This document shows, piece by piece, positions 51,236 through 60,599 of a stretch of DNA of 64,000 nt (the stretch's first letter is position 1; every line of letters starts with the position of its first letter). This DNA comes from Chamaelirium japonicum. Lineage: Eukaryota; Streptophyta; Magnoliopsida; Liliales; Melanthiaceae. The notes beneath the pieces were generated by a model, which did no database searches, had not been told where the DNA came from, and saw only the letters and a program-made list of their open reading frames with translations. The position numbers and the translations under genes were made by a program. The stretch is from assembly GCA_947650365.1 (NCBI GenBank), contig OX393552.1:51826043-51890042 (forward strand), in the 5' to 3' direction.

Positions 51236-51423
51236 ACCATTAGATTTATTTCTTATTTACTTTACTAGTCAATCCAAACAGTCATCCAGAAGTAGTGGTT
51301 TACTTTACTGGTCAATACAAAGAACAAGAAGTAAATCAGATTTACAAGTTGATCTGGGAGATTTACTAGCCCACATCTGATTCACTAGCCTTTACTTTAC
51401 GGGTTCGAAAACCAAACAGGCCC

Positions 51424-52250
51424 TTAGGGTCTTTGGGAGGCCAAAGGGGTGAACCATGGGGCTTCTACAGACTACTAGGGTCTGATCTTAATTATCAGCC
51501 AAAGGGAAGGGATAGGGTTAGCTTGATAAGGAGCGAGAAGGAGGGAAAGCCAAATGACTTTTAGCTTCTCCAACCAATAGAATGCCGCCACCTAAGCACA
51601 CCCCCATGTGCTTCCACATGGGGGGGCAGCCAATTAGGGTGGGAGAGGGTCCCACCTAATGGATATCCCAATCCCTTAAGGTTTAGATTAGTGCATATCA
51701 AGTTTATGACCTAATTAACATAGTCTAGTAACCTAGATTAGGGCGAATTAACCCGGGATTGGGGTTTAGTACTAAAAATCCAAAAATTATTTGTAATCCC
51801 CAAAATATCTATTTTTTATTATTTTTAGGTCCAAAATATATTTTTATAAAATTACGAAAAAGTCCAAATTTCAAAAATAGCAATTGTGCCCTTTATATGC
51901 GAAAGGGGCCCTAACTCTCGGTATGCGAGCCCGGAGCCCGGACTTTTAACTTTAGATCGTGGAAAACGCGCTCGATGGGGATATTTTCCATCCCTTACTC
52001 GATGCAAAAGTGTTCCCGGAAAACTCACATGAATTCCAGGGTTAGGGCTTTATAGTCCCGATCCGACGAAAAGTCTGAATTTCTTTGAGCGCAAAGGCTA
52101 GCGCAGTCTCTGCACACTGACTCACTGATTCAATCCCTATGCACTTACTCCCTCGTATAATAAAAAAAAAAATTAAATTATTTAATTACAGGGAAAATCA
52201 AGTCTTCACGTAGGATCCAACTACAACTGCTCGGATCTAAAATAAACTAA
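51424..52250. other. Intergenic stretch without gene
   Basis: No coding or element ends recognised. 51870-52140 ('ctttatatgcgaaaggggcc', 'cgctcgatggggatattttc') reads like part of an old LTR but no partner is visible in the window. Confidence 0.35.
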
Positions 52251-52251
52251 C

Positions 52252-52680
52252 ACTAATTTTTAAACAACAGATTAAAAAATAATTTATTTGGAAAGAACGG
52301 ATCCAAATCTTTTAATTTAGTAGCAACGAACTTATATGACTGTTCAATTGTCGTATAAATAGTTTAACTGATGTGTGCCATGTTATATTGCAGTTTGACT
52401 ATCGTATAATCTTATACAGCAGTTTGACTGCCTTATAAAGATCAATGACTAGTTATACGGAAGTCTGATTGTCGTACACAGACCCCAACAGCTAGTCTTG
52501 ACTTTATACTGTAGTCGGATTGTCGTATAAAGGATAACGGGTAGTATCATGGGAAGTATATGGCTATTTTTTTCTTATACGACTGTTGACTGCCGTATAA
52601 GTCCGTTGCTGCTAAATTAAAAGTTTTGGATATGGTCCTTTCAAAAAAATTATATTTTAATCTGTTTTTTTAAAATTACT
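52252..52680. mobile_element. Foldback element with ~100-bp inverted repeats
   Basis: The left arm from 'cactaatttttaaacaacag' to 'gtagcaacgaacttatatg' pairs with the right arm ending 'ttttttaaaattactg', at roughly 80-85% identity over about 100 bp. The interior contains repeated short palindromes of the form 'ttatacggcagt' and 'gactgtcgtataa', about eight in all. GATCTAAA occurs outside both arms and might be a target duplication. Long arms without transposase suggest a MULE-like foldback MITE. Confidence 0.65.
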
Positions 52681-52814
52681 GATCTAAACTACTATACACA
52701 CACCCCCATTTGGTACTTTTCCACACGATAACTAGAGAGCAACCAGCTTCGTGCTATAGTTACTTGGGTTATATGGCGTGACGAGAGTGACATTAGAACA
52801 ATCATCATTCTCAT

Positions 52815-52927
52815 AAAACAAAAGGGTGAAGTACACGTAGACCCCTTGTAGTTTGCTGTTTGACCGAAGAACATCATATTCGCCCCCTCCCAAGGGTGTG
52901 TTTGTGCAAGGAAATAGAAACTATAAG

Positions 52928-52958
<31 letters not shown>

Positions 52959-53050
52959 TTTATAGGGTTTGAAACATAAGAGGGGTAAAGGTGATAATCG
53001 ATAGGGGGTCTATGGGTAAAAGTGGACACACACCGGGGTCCACTTTTGAA
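52815..53050. repeat. Dispersed repeat with (G)30 run
   Basis: 'gtagaccccttgtagttt' at the left and 'gggggtctatgggta' at the right are weak inverted partners, and the left phrase recurs near 10640. A run of 30 G residues lies at 52927-52956, within the same repeat. This looks like a small MITE with an expanded homopolymer. A short segment to about 53280 holds nothing else. Confidence 0.5.
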
Positions 53051-53473
53051 CCCTAAACCCTCTTCACTTCCAGATGAAAAAAAAAAGATACAATTAAAAT
53101 GAATCGAACTATTCCTTTTATATCTGTGTAGAGGCAACAACAATATATTGAAATAAAAAACGTATCGTAGTAACAAAAGGCCCTAGAGCAACTAACGGCG
53201 TTTCCTAAAAAAAAAAACCTAACGGCTAGGCCACGAGAAAGATGACGTTAACGTCTAAAGTCAACGGGTTGGGTCTATTGGTCCGGTGATCACCATTCGT
53301 GGTCCCCAATGTCCCAATGGCGATGATGCGCTAGCCGTCGATGCACACATCCTGGCCGTTGGTGCAAGTGAGGCGGGCATCGGAATCCCTACCGGTGATC
53401 ACCGGAGCAAAGTTGGCGAACTCCGGCGAGGAGTCGAGACTCCAAAAGGGCGATTTATGTACCGTCACGGCGG

Positions 53474-54577
53474 TCACGGCGACGGCCCGTAGAGGTCGTG
53501 GGGGGCCCAGAGGGCGTCGAGCGGGCACGGGCGGCTCGAGTCCAGCCGGACCCACGGCTTGCCGCTGCCGCTCCAGTGGAGGAGGCTGACGGGGCCCGGG
53601 TGCAGGTCCCGACAGCTGCCGCGCACGTTATCCCCTCCCAGGCCGTGCTGGTTCCACCTGTGCTCGATCGGCGCCACGTGTCCCGCGAACAGCAGCAGGA
53701 ACGGCGGCAGCGACCCCAGCTCGTAGATCCGGCCCGCGCCGCCTTTCTGCACCTCCATCCACCGCTCGATCCGCCGGGTTGTACCCGAACCGCCGCCACC
53801 GCGCCAGGTCCAGCACCATCACCCCCGTGTTGAAGTAGCACGGCCGCCGCCCGGCGGAACGTGCCGGCGAGCCGCGGGTCCGCCCAGAACCGCTCCGTGA
53901 AGTACCTGGTGAAGTTGGCGTGGGCAGTACTCCGGCGCCCCCCACCGTCCGCGACCGCAGGCTCGTCCGCCACAGCTCCGCCACGTCGTCCACCACCACC
54001 AGGTCGGAGTCGAGGTAGATCACCCGCCGCACGCACGGCTCCAGGATGTCGGCGAGGTAGTTGCGCGCGTAGTTGAGCGGCTGCTCCAGCGCCGGCCGCA
54101 CCGACGTCGAGATCAGGCCCCGGACCCTCTCCGGATCGAAGTAGTACACCATGAACCGGAGTTGCGGGAAGGTGGACCGAACCAGGCCCTCGAACCCGGC
54201 CTCGGAGACGAGGAAATGGAAGAAGACGCTCTCGGGGCAGAGGGAATACCTGAGCACCGAGTGCACGGCGGGGCGATCGAGCCGCGGAGGTACTCCGCGT
54301 CGAGCGTGATGGCGATGTGCACGAGCCAGGGATCGCAGACCGTGCCGTTCGCCGCGCCGCCGGCATTTCGCGGCATTGCGAAATGGCGGGACCCGTCGGG
54401 AACGAGAGGCGGGTCGGCGACCGATCGTCGGAGTGCCTGCCGGGGAGTCGGGGGCACCCCGTCTATATGGGAGGATCGGATGGCCTCGGCGGGGGGAAAT
54501 GGCTTCAGGGAGGGGGGCAGGACGATCATAGCCATCGCGACGGACAAGAAGCCGGAGATCCTCATGATCCAGAGCAT
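53474..54577 (-). pseudogene. GATL-type glycosyltransferase (GT8), frame-disrupted
   Basis: The 1104-bp span matches a whole galacturonosyltransferase-like protein (about 368 codons; family 350-390). Pieces in order: N-terminal membrane anchor MRISGFLSVAMAMIVL; VHIAITLDAEYLRGSIA; the conserved block PLNYARNYLADIL with the DxD motif in [42 protein letters not shown]; then [45 protein letters not shown] and stop. These sit in different frames: about five single-base shifts, near 54268-54274, 53958-53963, 53936, 53850 and 53776, mostly in G or C runs. All catalytic motifs are preserved, so either the assembly has homopolymer errors or the gene is recently dead. GATLs act in the Golgi in pectin or xylan synthesis. 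Confidence 0.85.
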
Positions 54578-54707
54578 TTTTTCCCGCCGGCCGCCGGCCT
54601 TTCTCCGACGCCGTCGCGCCCTAGAAGCAAGCGGCGACAGAGGAGGCGGAGCAGAGGAAAGATTTTTATCTCACCGAGAGACAATTATTTTGACCCAAGT
54701 AGCCGTG

Positions 54708-54834
54708 GGTGAACATTACCGTCCAATGTCAACCCTTGGATGCGCTTTGAAAACTTTTACCTGAGTACGACGCACGGTTTTTGACGACCGCCAAAATTAC
54801 ATCCAAGGGTTGATATGGAAGGGTAACGGTCACC
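54708..54834. repeat. MITE-like inverted repeat upstream of the GATL-type gene
   Basis: 35-bp arms: 'ggtgaacattaccgtccaat' continuing 'gtcaacccttggatg' pairs with 54800-54834 ('catccaagggttgatatgga', 'agggtaacggtcacc'), about 80% identity. Total 127 bp, about 130 bp upstream of the gene's ATG, so it lies in the promoter. No target duplication was recognised. Confidence 0.65.
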
Positions 54835-55435
54835 GACCTGCTAGGAGGGTCAGCAAAATTCCTAAACGTCACCTTTTGATTCTGTTTGCCCACTAGAGAA
54901 AGCTAGGTCCAGAATATTTTCGATAATATCTGGCTTTAACTATTATGGACAAAACCTAATTATATAATTAAGTGAAATATACTGTGGCACCTTCAAATGG
55001 GTTCAAATCTCCTCGGGTTGGTGGGCCCGGTCGCGGGCCCAAGTGGGCCATACGTTCATCACAGCCACACGATGGGTGCAGGGCCCACGTAGAGTTTTCC
55101 ACCCGGGCCAACCCACTTAATGAGGTTTGAGCTCCCTTCCAAGGGACCATAGGCCCGTGGCTAACTTCATAATTGTTTTTTTGGTTTTTTGTGTAGAATT
55201 CCTCCGGATATAACTGGAAAAAAATGGAGAAAATTCTACTATGCCAACCTGCTTTCCTAACTTTCATTTTCAACTTGACGTGGCAGGATCATAGCTGTCT
55301 GTATATTCCGATCCGAACAATGGATCGCACTCACCCCAACTGCCAGACAAACAGATTGATGTGATCGGGTGCCATGTCAGGTTTGTAATTAGAAGTTTGC
55401 AAAACGTTTTGTAGGGCGCCCAAATGTGCGGTGCA
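54835..55435. other. Intergenic stretch without gene
   Basis: No coding or repeats with ends recognised. 55020-55160 has GC-rich palindromic phrases ('gggcccggtcgcgggccc'). Confidence 0.4.
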
Positions 55436-56756
55436 TAGGGGTGTAAACGGATATTCTTAAATCCGAATCCGATCCATATTTGAATCCGAATTTTACGGAT
55501 TCAGATATCACTTTTTAATATCTGACAAAAATGGATAAGGATATGATTTTTTAATATCCAACAAAAACAATATACGGATACGGGATATTAAAGTATTCAA
55601 CACGATTAATCCGTATCCGAGATGAACTCCTTATAAACAAATATCCATATATCCGTATCCGTAATCTATAATATGATATTTGTATGTGTATTATGATCCA
55701 ACAATGAATATCAATGTCTGCTTGCGTTGCACAGTTGCAATAAATAGTAAATACTATGGGTGCAACTTGGGTTGGGTAAAACAAACAACCGACACTAAAT
55801 GGGGTTGGGTTGGTTCGGATATTTTGACTAAATGGGTTGGTTTGGTTCTAAGTTTTGTGGACCCGACTAAATATGTGGTTGGCTCTGGGTTTGGGGCTCG
55901 GGTAGATACGACCCGACCCGAGAACCGTACTCATGTATATTAGTACACATATATATGTCACGGGTTTGGAATTTTGGGCTCCATCACACTAGCACTTGAG
56001 TAAACATTTATTTGTTTGCTAATGTTGAACCAACTACCAAGAGAAACTTAATGGGTGGCTAAAGCCTAAAGCCCAACATGAACCTCTAGTTTGCTAGTAA
56101 ATAGCCGATGACTATTATTTTTTTTAGACCAACTCCCAACCCGAGAATTGACCCAAACCAACCTGACATTAGTATGGGTTGGGCTGGTTTGGGGTTCAAT
56201 ATGGTAGAACCTTCCAGGTTGGCTCAAACCATAACAAACCCGACTTGAGTTGCACCCCTAATAAAATACCAAAGTGGATACATTGGTAACAACTTCGGTG
56301 GTGGAGCTCACCACTCAAATGCGACCAATAACATTGGGCAACGATTCGCTTTGACACATGATATAAGCCATACAACGACAAGCTTTGTGTCCTGTCCTAC
56401 TAAGCCAAATTGGAATATAATATCCTGATGATTTCTTACAATGGCTACTGGAACCCCCAGTACCTATTTAAGGTTGGTGAAAAAATATCTCGATGTTATA
56501 AGTTCCGATCCTATCAGTCATAGTAAAATATGTTCATATAATATATAATGTATATTGGTTGCAATTTTTATATATGATATAATGAATACGGATATGGATA
56601 TTATCCGAATCTGGATACTCTGAGAGGATACCGATTTAGATAGTTGTGCTTATTATCCCGGCGGATACGGATACGGATACAGATTCAGATAGTGTATTTC
56701 TAAACAGATAACGGATAGTATGATATTCACTCTATATCCGATATATTTACCCCCTA
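55436..56756. mobile_element. hAT-like MITE (outer of a nested pair)
   Basis: The left end 'taggggtgtaaacggatat' and the reverse complement of the right end 'tagggggtaaatatatcgga' form inverted repeats, with 'ggatatcgga'-type blocks inside both arms. Flanks are GCGGTGCA (55428-55435) and GCGGTGGC (56757-56764), matching at 6 of 8 positions. It contains another MITE at 55755-56260. No transposase. Confidence 0.65.
55755..56260. mobile_element. Nested 506-bp MITE, 'gggtgcaacttggg' family
   Basis: The left end 'tatgggtgcaacttgggtt' and the reverse complement of the right end 'taggggtgcaactcaagtc' are inverted repeats. The flanks (gtaaatac and taaaatac) are an imperfect 8-bp target duplication. 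The 'tgcaacttggg' phrase also occurs twice near 11.45 and 11.99 kb, so the family has several members here. It inserted into the surrounding MITE. Confidence 0.65.
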
Positions 56757-56989
56757 GCGGTGGCTCCATCTTTCACTGACAATAATGAATCACGGCCCGT
56801 CCGTGTCCTACTTAGTAAGGATGACCATTCCACTCATCACGAGGGTAGTCTCTTGATTCATAAATCTTGCTGGCCTTCTGCATTATTGAAGCTGGAGTTT
56901 AGCTATAATTTCACAGGTCACCTTTCTGTAAGCCATTTTACTTTTGAAAATATTAAAATTTAACCTCACTAACTTTCCCTTTATTAGAA

Positions 56990-57175
56990 TTAGACAAACC
57001 CTAATTCTACTTGGGGGATATCCTAATTGGGAAAACCTAAATTCTACTTGGGGCAAACCCTGATTGGCCAAACCTAATCCCTAAATTAGGCCAAACCCCA
57101 ATTCTAATTAGGGAAACCCGAATACTACCTATACCAAACCCTAATTGGACAAATTCTAATTCACCAAAAAAAAAA
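56990..57175. repeat. Degenerate 'ccaaaccctaattctaattg' repeats
   Basis: About six loosely spaced variants of 'accctaattctacttgggg'. It superficially resembles telomere repeat (CCCTAAA) but the unit is about 25-30 bp and irregular. Confidence 0.55.
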
Positions 57176-57553
57176 AAAATTCTAATTAAAATGACGGGAA
57201 AATAGGCTGGGCTTCGGCCGTTTAAAAGTGTTTTAAGTAGGGTGGTAAATAGGCTGGACTTGGGCCTTGCTAACAAATTTTCTAACTAGTATAAATATAG
57301 GCATGTCATGCCTCCCATTTACAATTACACCCCAAAGCATAAGCCTTGTTTCACAGGGTTTAGGTGTGGTACGACCTTAGCCAGGCCGGGTCAGGGTCGG
57401 GTCGAGCCGGGCCGGATTTGGGCTAAAAAGGATATACTTCAAATGAAAAAAAATAGTCCACAGGGTTTAGGTGTGGCTTCGAAAGCTAAAGCTCAAAGAA
57501 TTTACAAGGCTCATTCACCCTCTACACTACTTTCTTTATTGTATGCTATGCAC

Positions 57554-58060
57554 ATCTATAATATAACGGAAGGTTTATGGGGAATACAAAGAACGGTTGT
57601 GATCTGTAGTTGGGAGGAAGATAAAAAATAAGAGTTGTAAATAAGTTAACATTATGGTGAGTGGCAATGATCTAGGGAAGGGGAACAGTTAAGATTGAAA
57701 TGGAGTTGAAATGGAGAGATGTAATCAAGTGAATAGATGAATAAATCAATGAAGAACTCGATTGTAAAAAAATAAATTTAGTAATCAATTGGAGGGCTTT
57801 CATGCAAAAAATCTATAATACAACGGAAGGTTTTACGGGAAGTACAAAGAACAATCGTATTCTGTAGTTGGGAGGGAGATAAAAAAAATAGAGGCTGAGA
57901 TAAGTTAACATTAGGGGTGAGTGGCAATCATCTAGTGAAGGGGAACAGTTAAGATTGAAATGGAGAGATATATTTAAGTGGATAAATGAATAAATCAATG
58001 AAGAACACGATTGTAAAAAAAATAAATTTAGTAATCGATTGGAGAGCTTTCATGTGAAAA
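57554..58060. repeat. 257-bp tandem duplication
   Basis: Units start 'atctataata' at 57554 and 57811 and end 'ggctttcatg'. They are about 88% identical. Shared phrases include 'ctgtagttgggagg' and 'gaacagttaagattgaaatg'. Non-coding. Confidence 0.85.
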
Positions 58061-58885
58061 AATATGGACGCATTTGGTATATTGATAATTGTTGTTCACG
58101 CATTTTTCTACAAAGGGTTAATTCACTATGGGTGCCACATGTTGCTCCCTCCCTCTCTTTGGATACGTGGTCCCCCATCTTCGATATTCACCAAATCTCT
58201 CATACAGTGCGGCCTCCTCTATTGATTTGCTGTATTTGATACCGGTTCAATCGTGGTGTGCCCACATCGTCCATTAAAAGTAACACAAAGGGACCAATTG
58301 CAATCGCAACATATCTAATTCGATAGCAAAAGAGTAATGCTATTCAACAAAAAGAATTTGGCGGGACCTTGCCGGTTAGGTTAAGTAAGATTCATTGGTT
58401 GGTGCTTGGTGCAAGGGACAACTGTGGTTAGGTCTTAAGCAAGGGCAGCAAATCTATTTGGGTGCAAAAGTGCAATGCTTCTTTCTTTTTTGTTACACAA
58501 CCCCAAGCGTTTGTCTCGATTGCTCAGCTCCGAATGATGTGGCATCCAATCATAGGGTCCCTTTTTTTTTTTTTTTCTATCGGTCGAGATTGAGTGCAAT
58601 TTATCGGTCAGTGCTGGTTGAAGACAAGTATGATTCGAAAGTCATTCTAGCTGATCGTTCAATGATATATGGTTTGAGGCAAATAGTATTTTCCGGTAGC
58701 AAAATTAGTCACTTGCGGGCCTACATCTTTGTGATTGGGTGCCATATTAAATTGGTGTATGTTCTGTGTATCGCACTTCTCACCCCTGAGAGCATTTTTG
58801 CTACTTGGTCGGATTGACTGCACTTGCTTACGGCCCAATCGGGTTGTACCACGCCCACCATTGAAAGGAACACGCGATCTAGTGT
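58061..58885. other. Intergenic stretch before the gap
   Basis: No gene supported. 58240-58290 and 58838-58875 share a diverged 35-bp phrase ('accacgcccaccattgaaag'). A poly-T run lies at 58561-58576. Confidence 0.4.
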
Positions 58886-59385
58886 NNNNNNNNNNNNNNN
58901 NNNNNNNNNNNNNNNNNNNNNNNNNNNNNNNNNNNNNNNNNNNNNNNNNNNNNNNNNNNNNNNNNNNNNNNNNNNNNNNNNNNNNNNNNNNNNNNNNNNN
59001 NNNNNNNNNNNNNNNNNNNNNNNNNNNNNNNNNNNNNNNNNNNNNNNNNNNNNNNNNNNNNNNNNNNNNNNNNNNNNNNNNNNNNNNNNNNNNNNNNNNN
59101 NNNNNNNNNNNNNNNNNNNNNNNNNNNNNNNNNNNNNNNNNNNNNNNNNNNNNNNNNNNNNNNNNNNNNNNNNNNNNNNNNNNNNNNNNNNNNNNNNNNN
59201 NNNNNNNNNNNNNNNNNNNNNNNNNNNNNNNNNNNNNNNNNNNNNNNNNNNNNNNNNNNNNNNNNNNNNNNNNNNNNNNNNNNNNNNNNNNNNNNNNNNN
59301 NNNNNNNNNNNNNNNNNNNNNNNNNNNNNNNNNNNNNNNNNNNNNNNNNNNNNNNNNNNNNNNNNNNNNNNNNNNNNNNNNNNNN
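58886..59385. other. Assembly gap, 500 N
   Basis: Exactly 500 unknown bases, a nominal gap size. The sequence on both sides is palindromic: 'aacacgcgatctagt' (58869-58883) is the exact reverse complement of 59386-59400, and 'accattg' / 'caatggt' extend it. Confidence 0.99.
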
Positions 59386-60072
59386 ACTAGATCGCGTGTT
59401 CAGACGCAATGGTCACCGAGGGCAGTCGTTCGAGTGCTAACAGGCACGGGCATTACTATACAACACGAGAGAAGGTTCGACTGTCAACGGTGTAGGCGCT
59501 ACCATCGAAAATGGGTGTTGCGATGGTGGTCGTGGCAGTCGATGAAGGCGACGAGAAGTCCCACATGGTTTAAGGAACTGTAATGTCGCGTGCTCTCTCT
59601 ATATAAGAAGATGTAGTGATATGTAATACATCCGGAGTATTTTCCAAACCCTATTAGAGAGACTTTAATGCTATTCTTTTGGAGTTAAAGAAGTAGGTAG
59701 GGTGAGAAGTACACTTATGATTAATGTGGGCCTTACGGATTTCCGTGTTCAATGGGCCGGCTTACACTTAGTCTATGGCCTGGCTTATTAGAGAGAAACT
59801 GGGCCATGCGTTAGTGACGTTTAGCCCATCTTGCTAACTATAAATCCAGAGAGTAAATTGCACAAGAGGAGTTGAGGAGAAGTGGAGGCCTGCGGGCTGC
59901 GGCCCAGCTGAAGGAACTAATAGGCCGGAGCAAAATATAGTTGGGCCCGCTTTAAAAGTGTCTTCATATAAGGGAAAGGGGGGGGGGGGGGGGGGGGGGG
60001 CATCTCTTCATATACTCGTGCTCTTCTCCCTTCAAGAGGTTGGCTTTTTGGAGCACTCAAGTGTTTCTATAT
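59386..60072 (+). mobile_element. LTR-like fragment with tRNA primer-like site
   Basis: 'agaagtcccacatggttta' near 59550, a TATA box 'ctatataagaag' near 59600, and 'tatggtattagagctggg' near 60070 (TGGTATTAGAGC, one base from the initiator Met primer site) are arranged as in the LTR and primer site of a plant copia or TRIM element. The left edge lies in or beyond the gap and no partner LTR is visible. Broken fossil. Confidence 0.45.
59978..60000. repeat. (G)23 homopolymer
   Basis: Twenty-three consecutive G within the LTR-like fragment. Nearby the phrase 'tgggcccgctttaaaagtgt' occurs twice (59942 and 60084). Confidence 0.9.
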
Positions 60073-60311
60073 GGTATTAGAGCTGGGCCCGCTTTAAAAG
60101 TGTCTACCGAGTGACCCCATTGAACACCCTAACGTCTCTTTCCATGTGCGGATAGATTCCCGTTGAAACACAGTCTGCGTGCAAACGGGTGTCGAGGGCA
60201 TACATAGACACATGTGCATGCACACAGACCCTCATGTTCCATGACTTGGGTCCTGGTTCCCCTCTCCAATGTGAAAGCCAACTCAAAACTGGCTAGAATG
60301 TTTTATCTTTG

Positions 60312-60596
60312 GTTTTTTTGAGTTACACCCCAACTTTTATGTCGAAGTTTGCGTTACACCCCCATGTTTCTAAAATTTTAAATTTAACCGCCAATCCGTT
60401 TCTTGAAAGTGAACGACCGTTAAAATTGGGGGTGTAACGCAAATTTTGGCATAAAAATAGGAGTGTAAGTAAAAAAATCTATTTTAAAAGGCTATCAAGT
60501 GACGGATTGAGGTGTAAAGTCAAATTTTTAGAAAGTAGGGATGTAACTAAAATTTTGAAATAAACTTGGGGGTGTAACTAAAAAAAAAACCATTTA
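60312..60596. mobile_element. MITE with ~30-bp inverted repeats, 'gttacacccc' family
   Basis: The left end 'ggtttttttgagttacaccc' pairs with the right end 'gggggtgtaactaaaaaaaa'. The interior repeats 'gggtgtaacgcaaatttt'-like units in both orientations (about four). TTTATC occurs on both flanks, but target duplication length is unclear. No transposase. Confidence 0.6.
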
Positions 60597-60599
60597 TCG

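Larger units (their letters stand above)
37421..51423. mobile_element. Tourist/PIF-like inverted-repeat element split by a copia insertion
   Basis: The left end 'gggcctgtttgtatttggtc' (37421) and the reverse complement of the right end 'gggcctgtttggttttcgaa' (51423) match, and both continue into 'gtaaagtaaa'-type sequence. GGGCCTGTTTGG ends with 3-bp flanks ATA and TTA fit Tourist/PIF-Harbinger MITEs (TWA target) only loosely. Without the copia element (37736-50859) it is about 880 bp. Its right half contains a CCACCACC-rich block facing a TGGTGG-rich block (50865-51235), a foldback. No transposase is present. Confidence 0.6.

Noticed and set aside
50899-51240. Thr/Pro-rich and Val/Gly-rich frames on opposite strands
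   Set aside because: Composition artefacts of the CCACC/GGTGG foldback block.
56990-57175. Possible interstitial telomere repeats (CCCTAA)
   Set aside because: The unit is about 25-30 bp and irregular, not TTTAGGG/CCCTAAA heptamers.
58735-59583. Open frames across the N gap
   Set aside because: The bulk of each frame is unknown bases, so nothing can be inferred.
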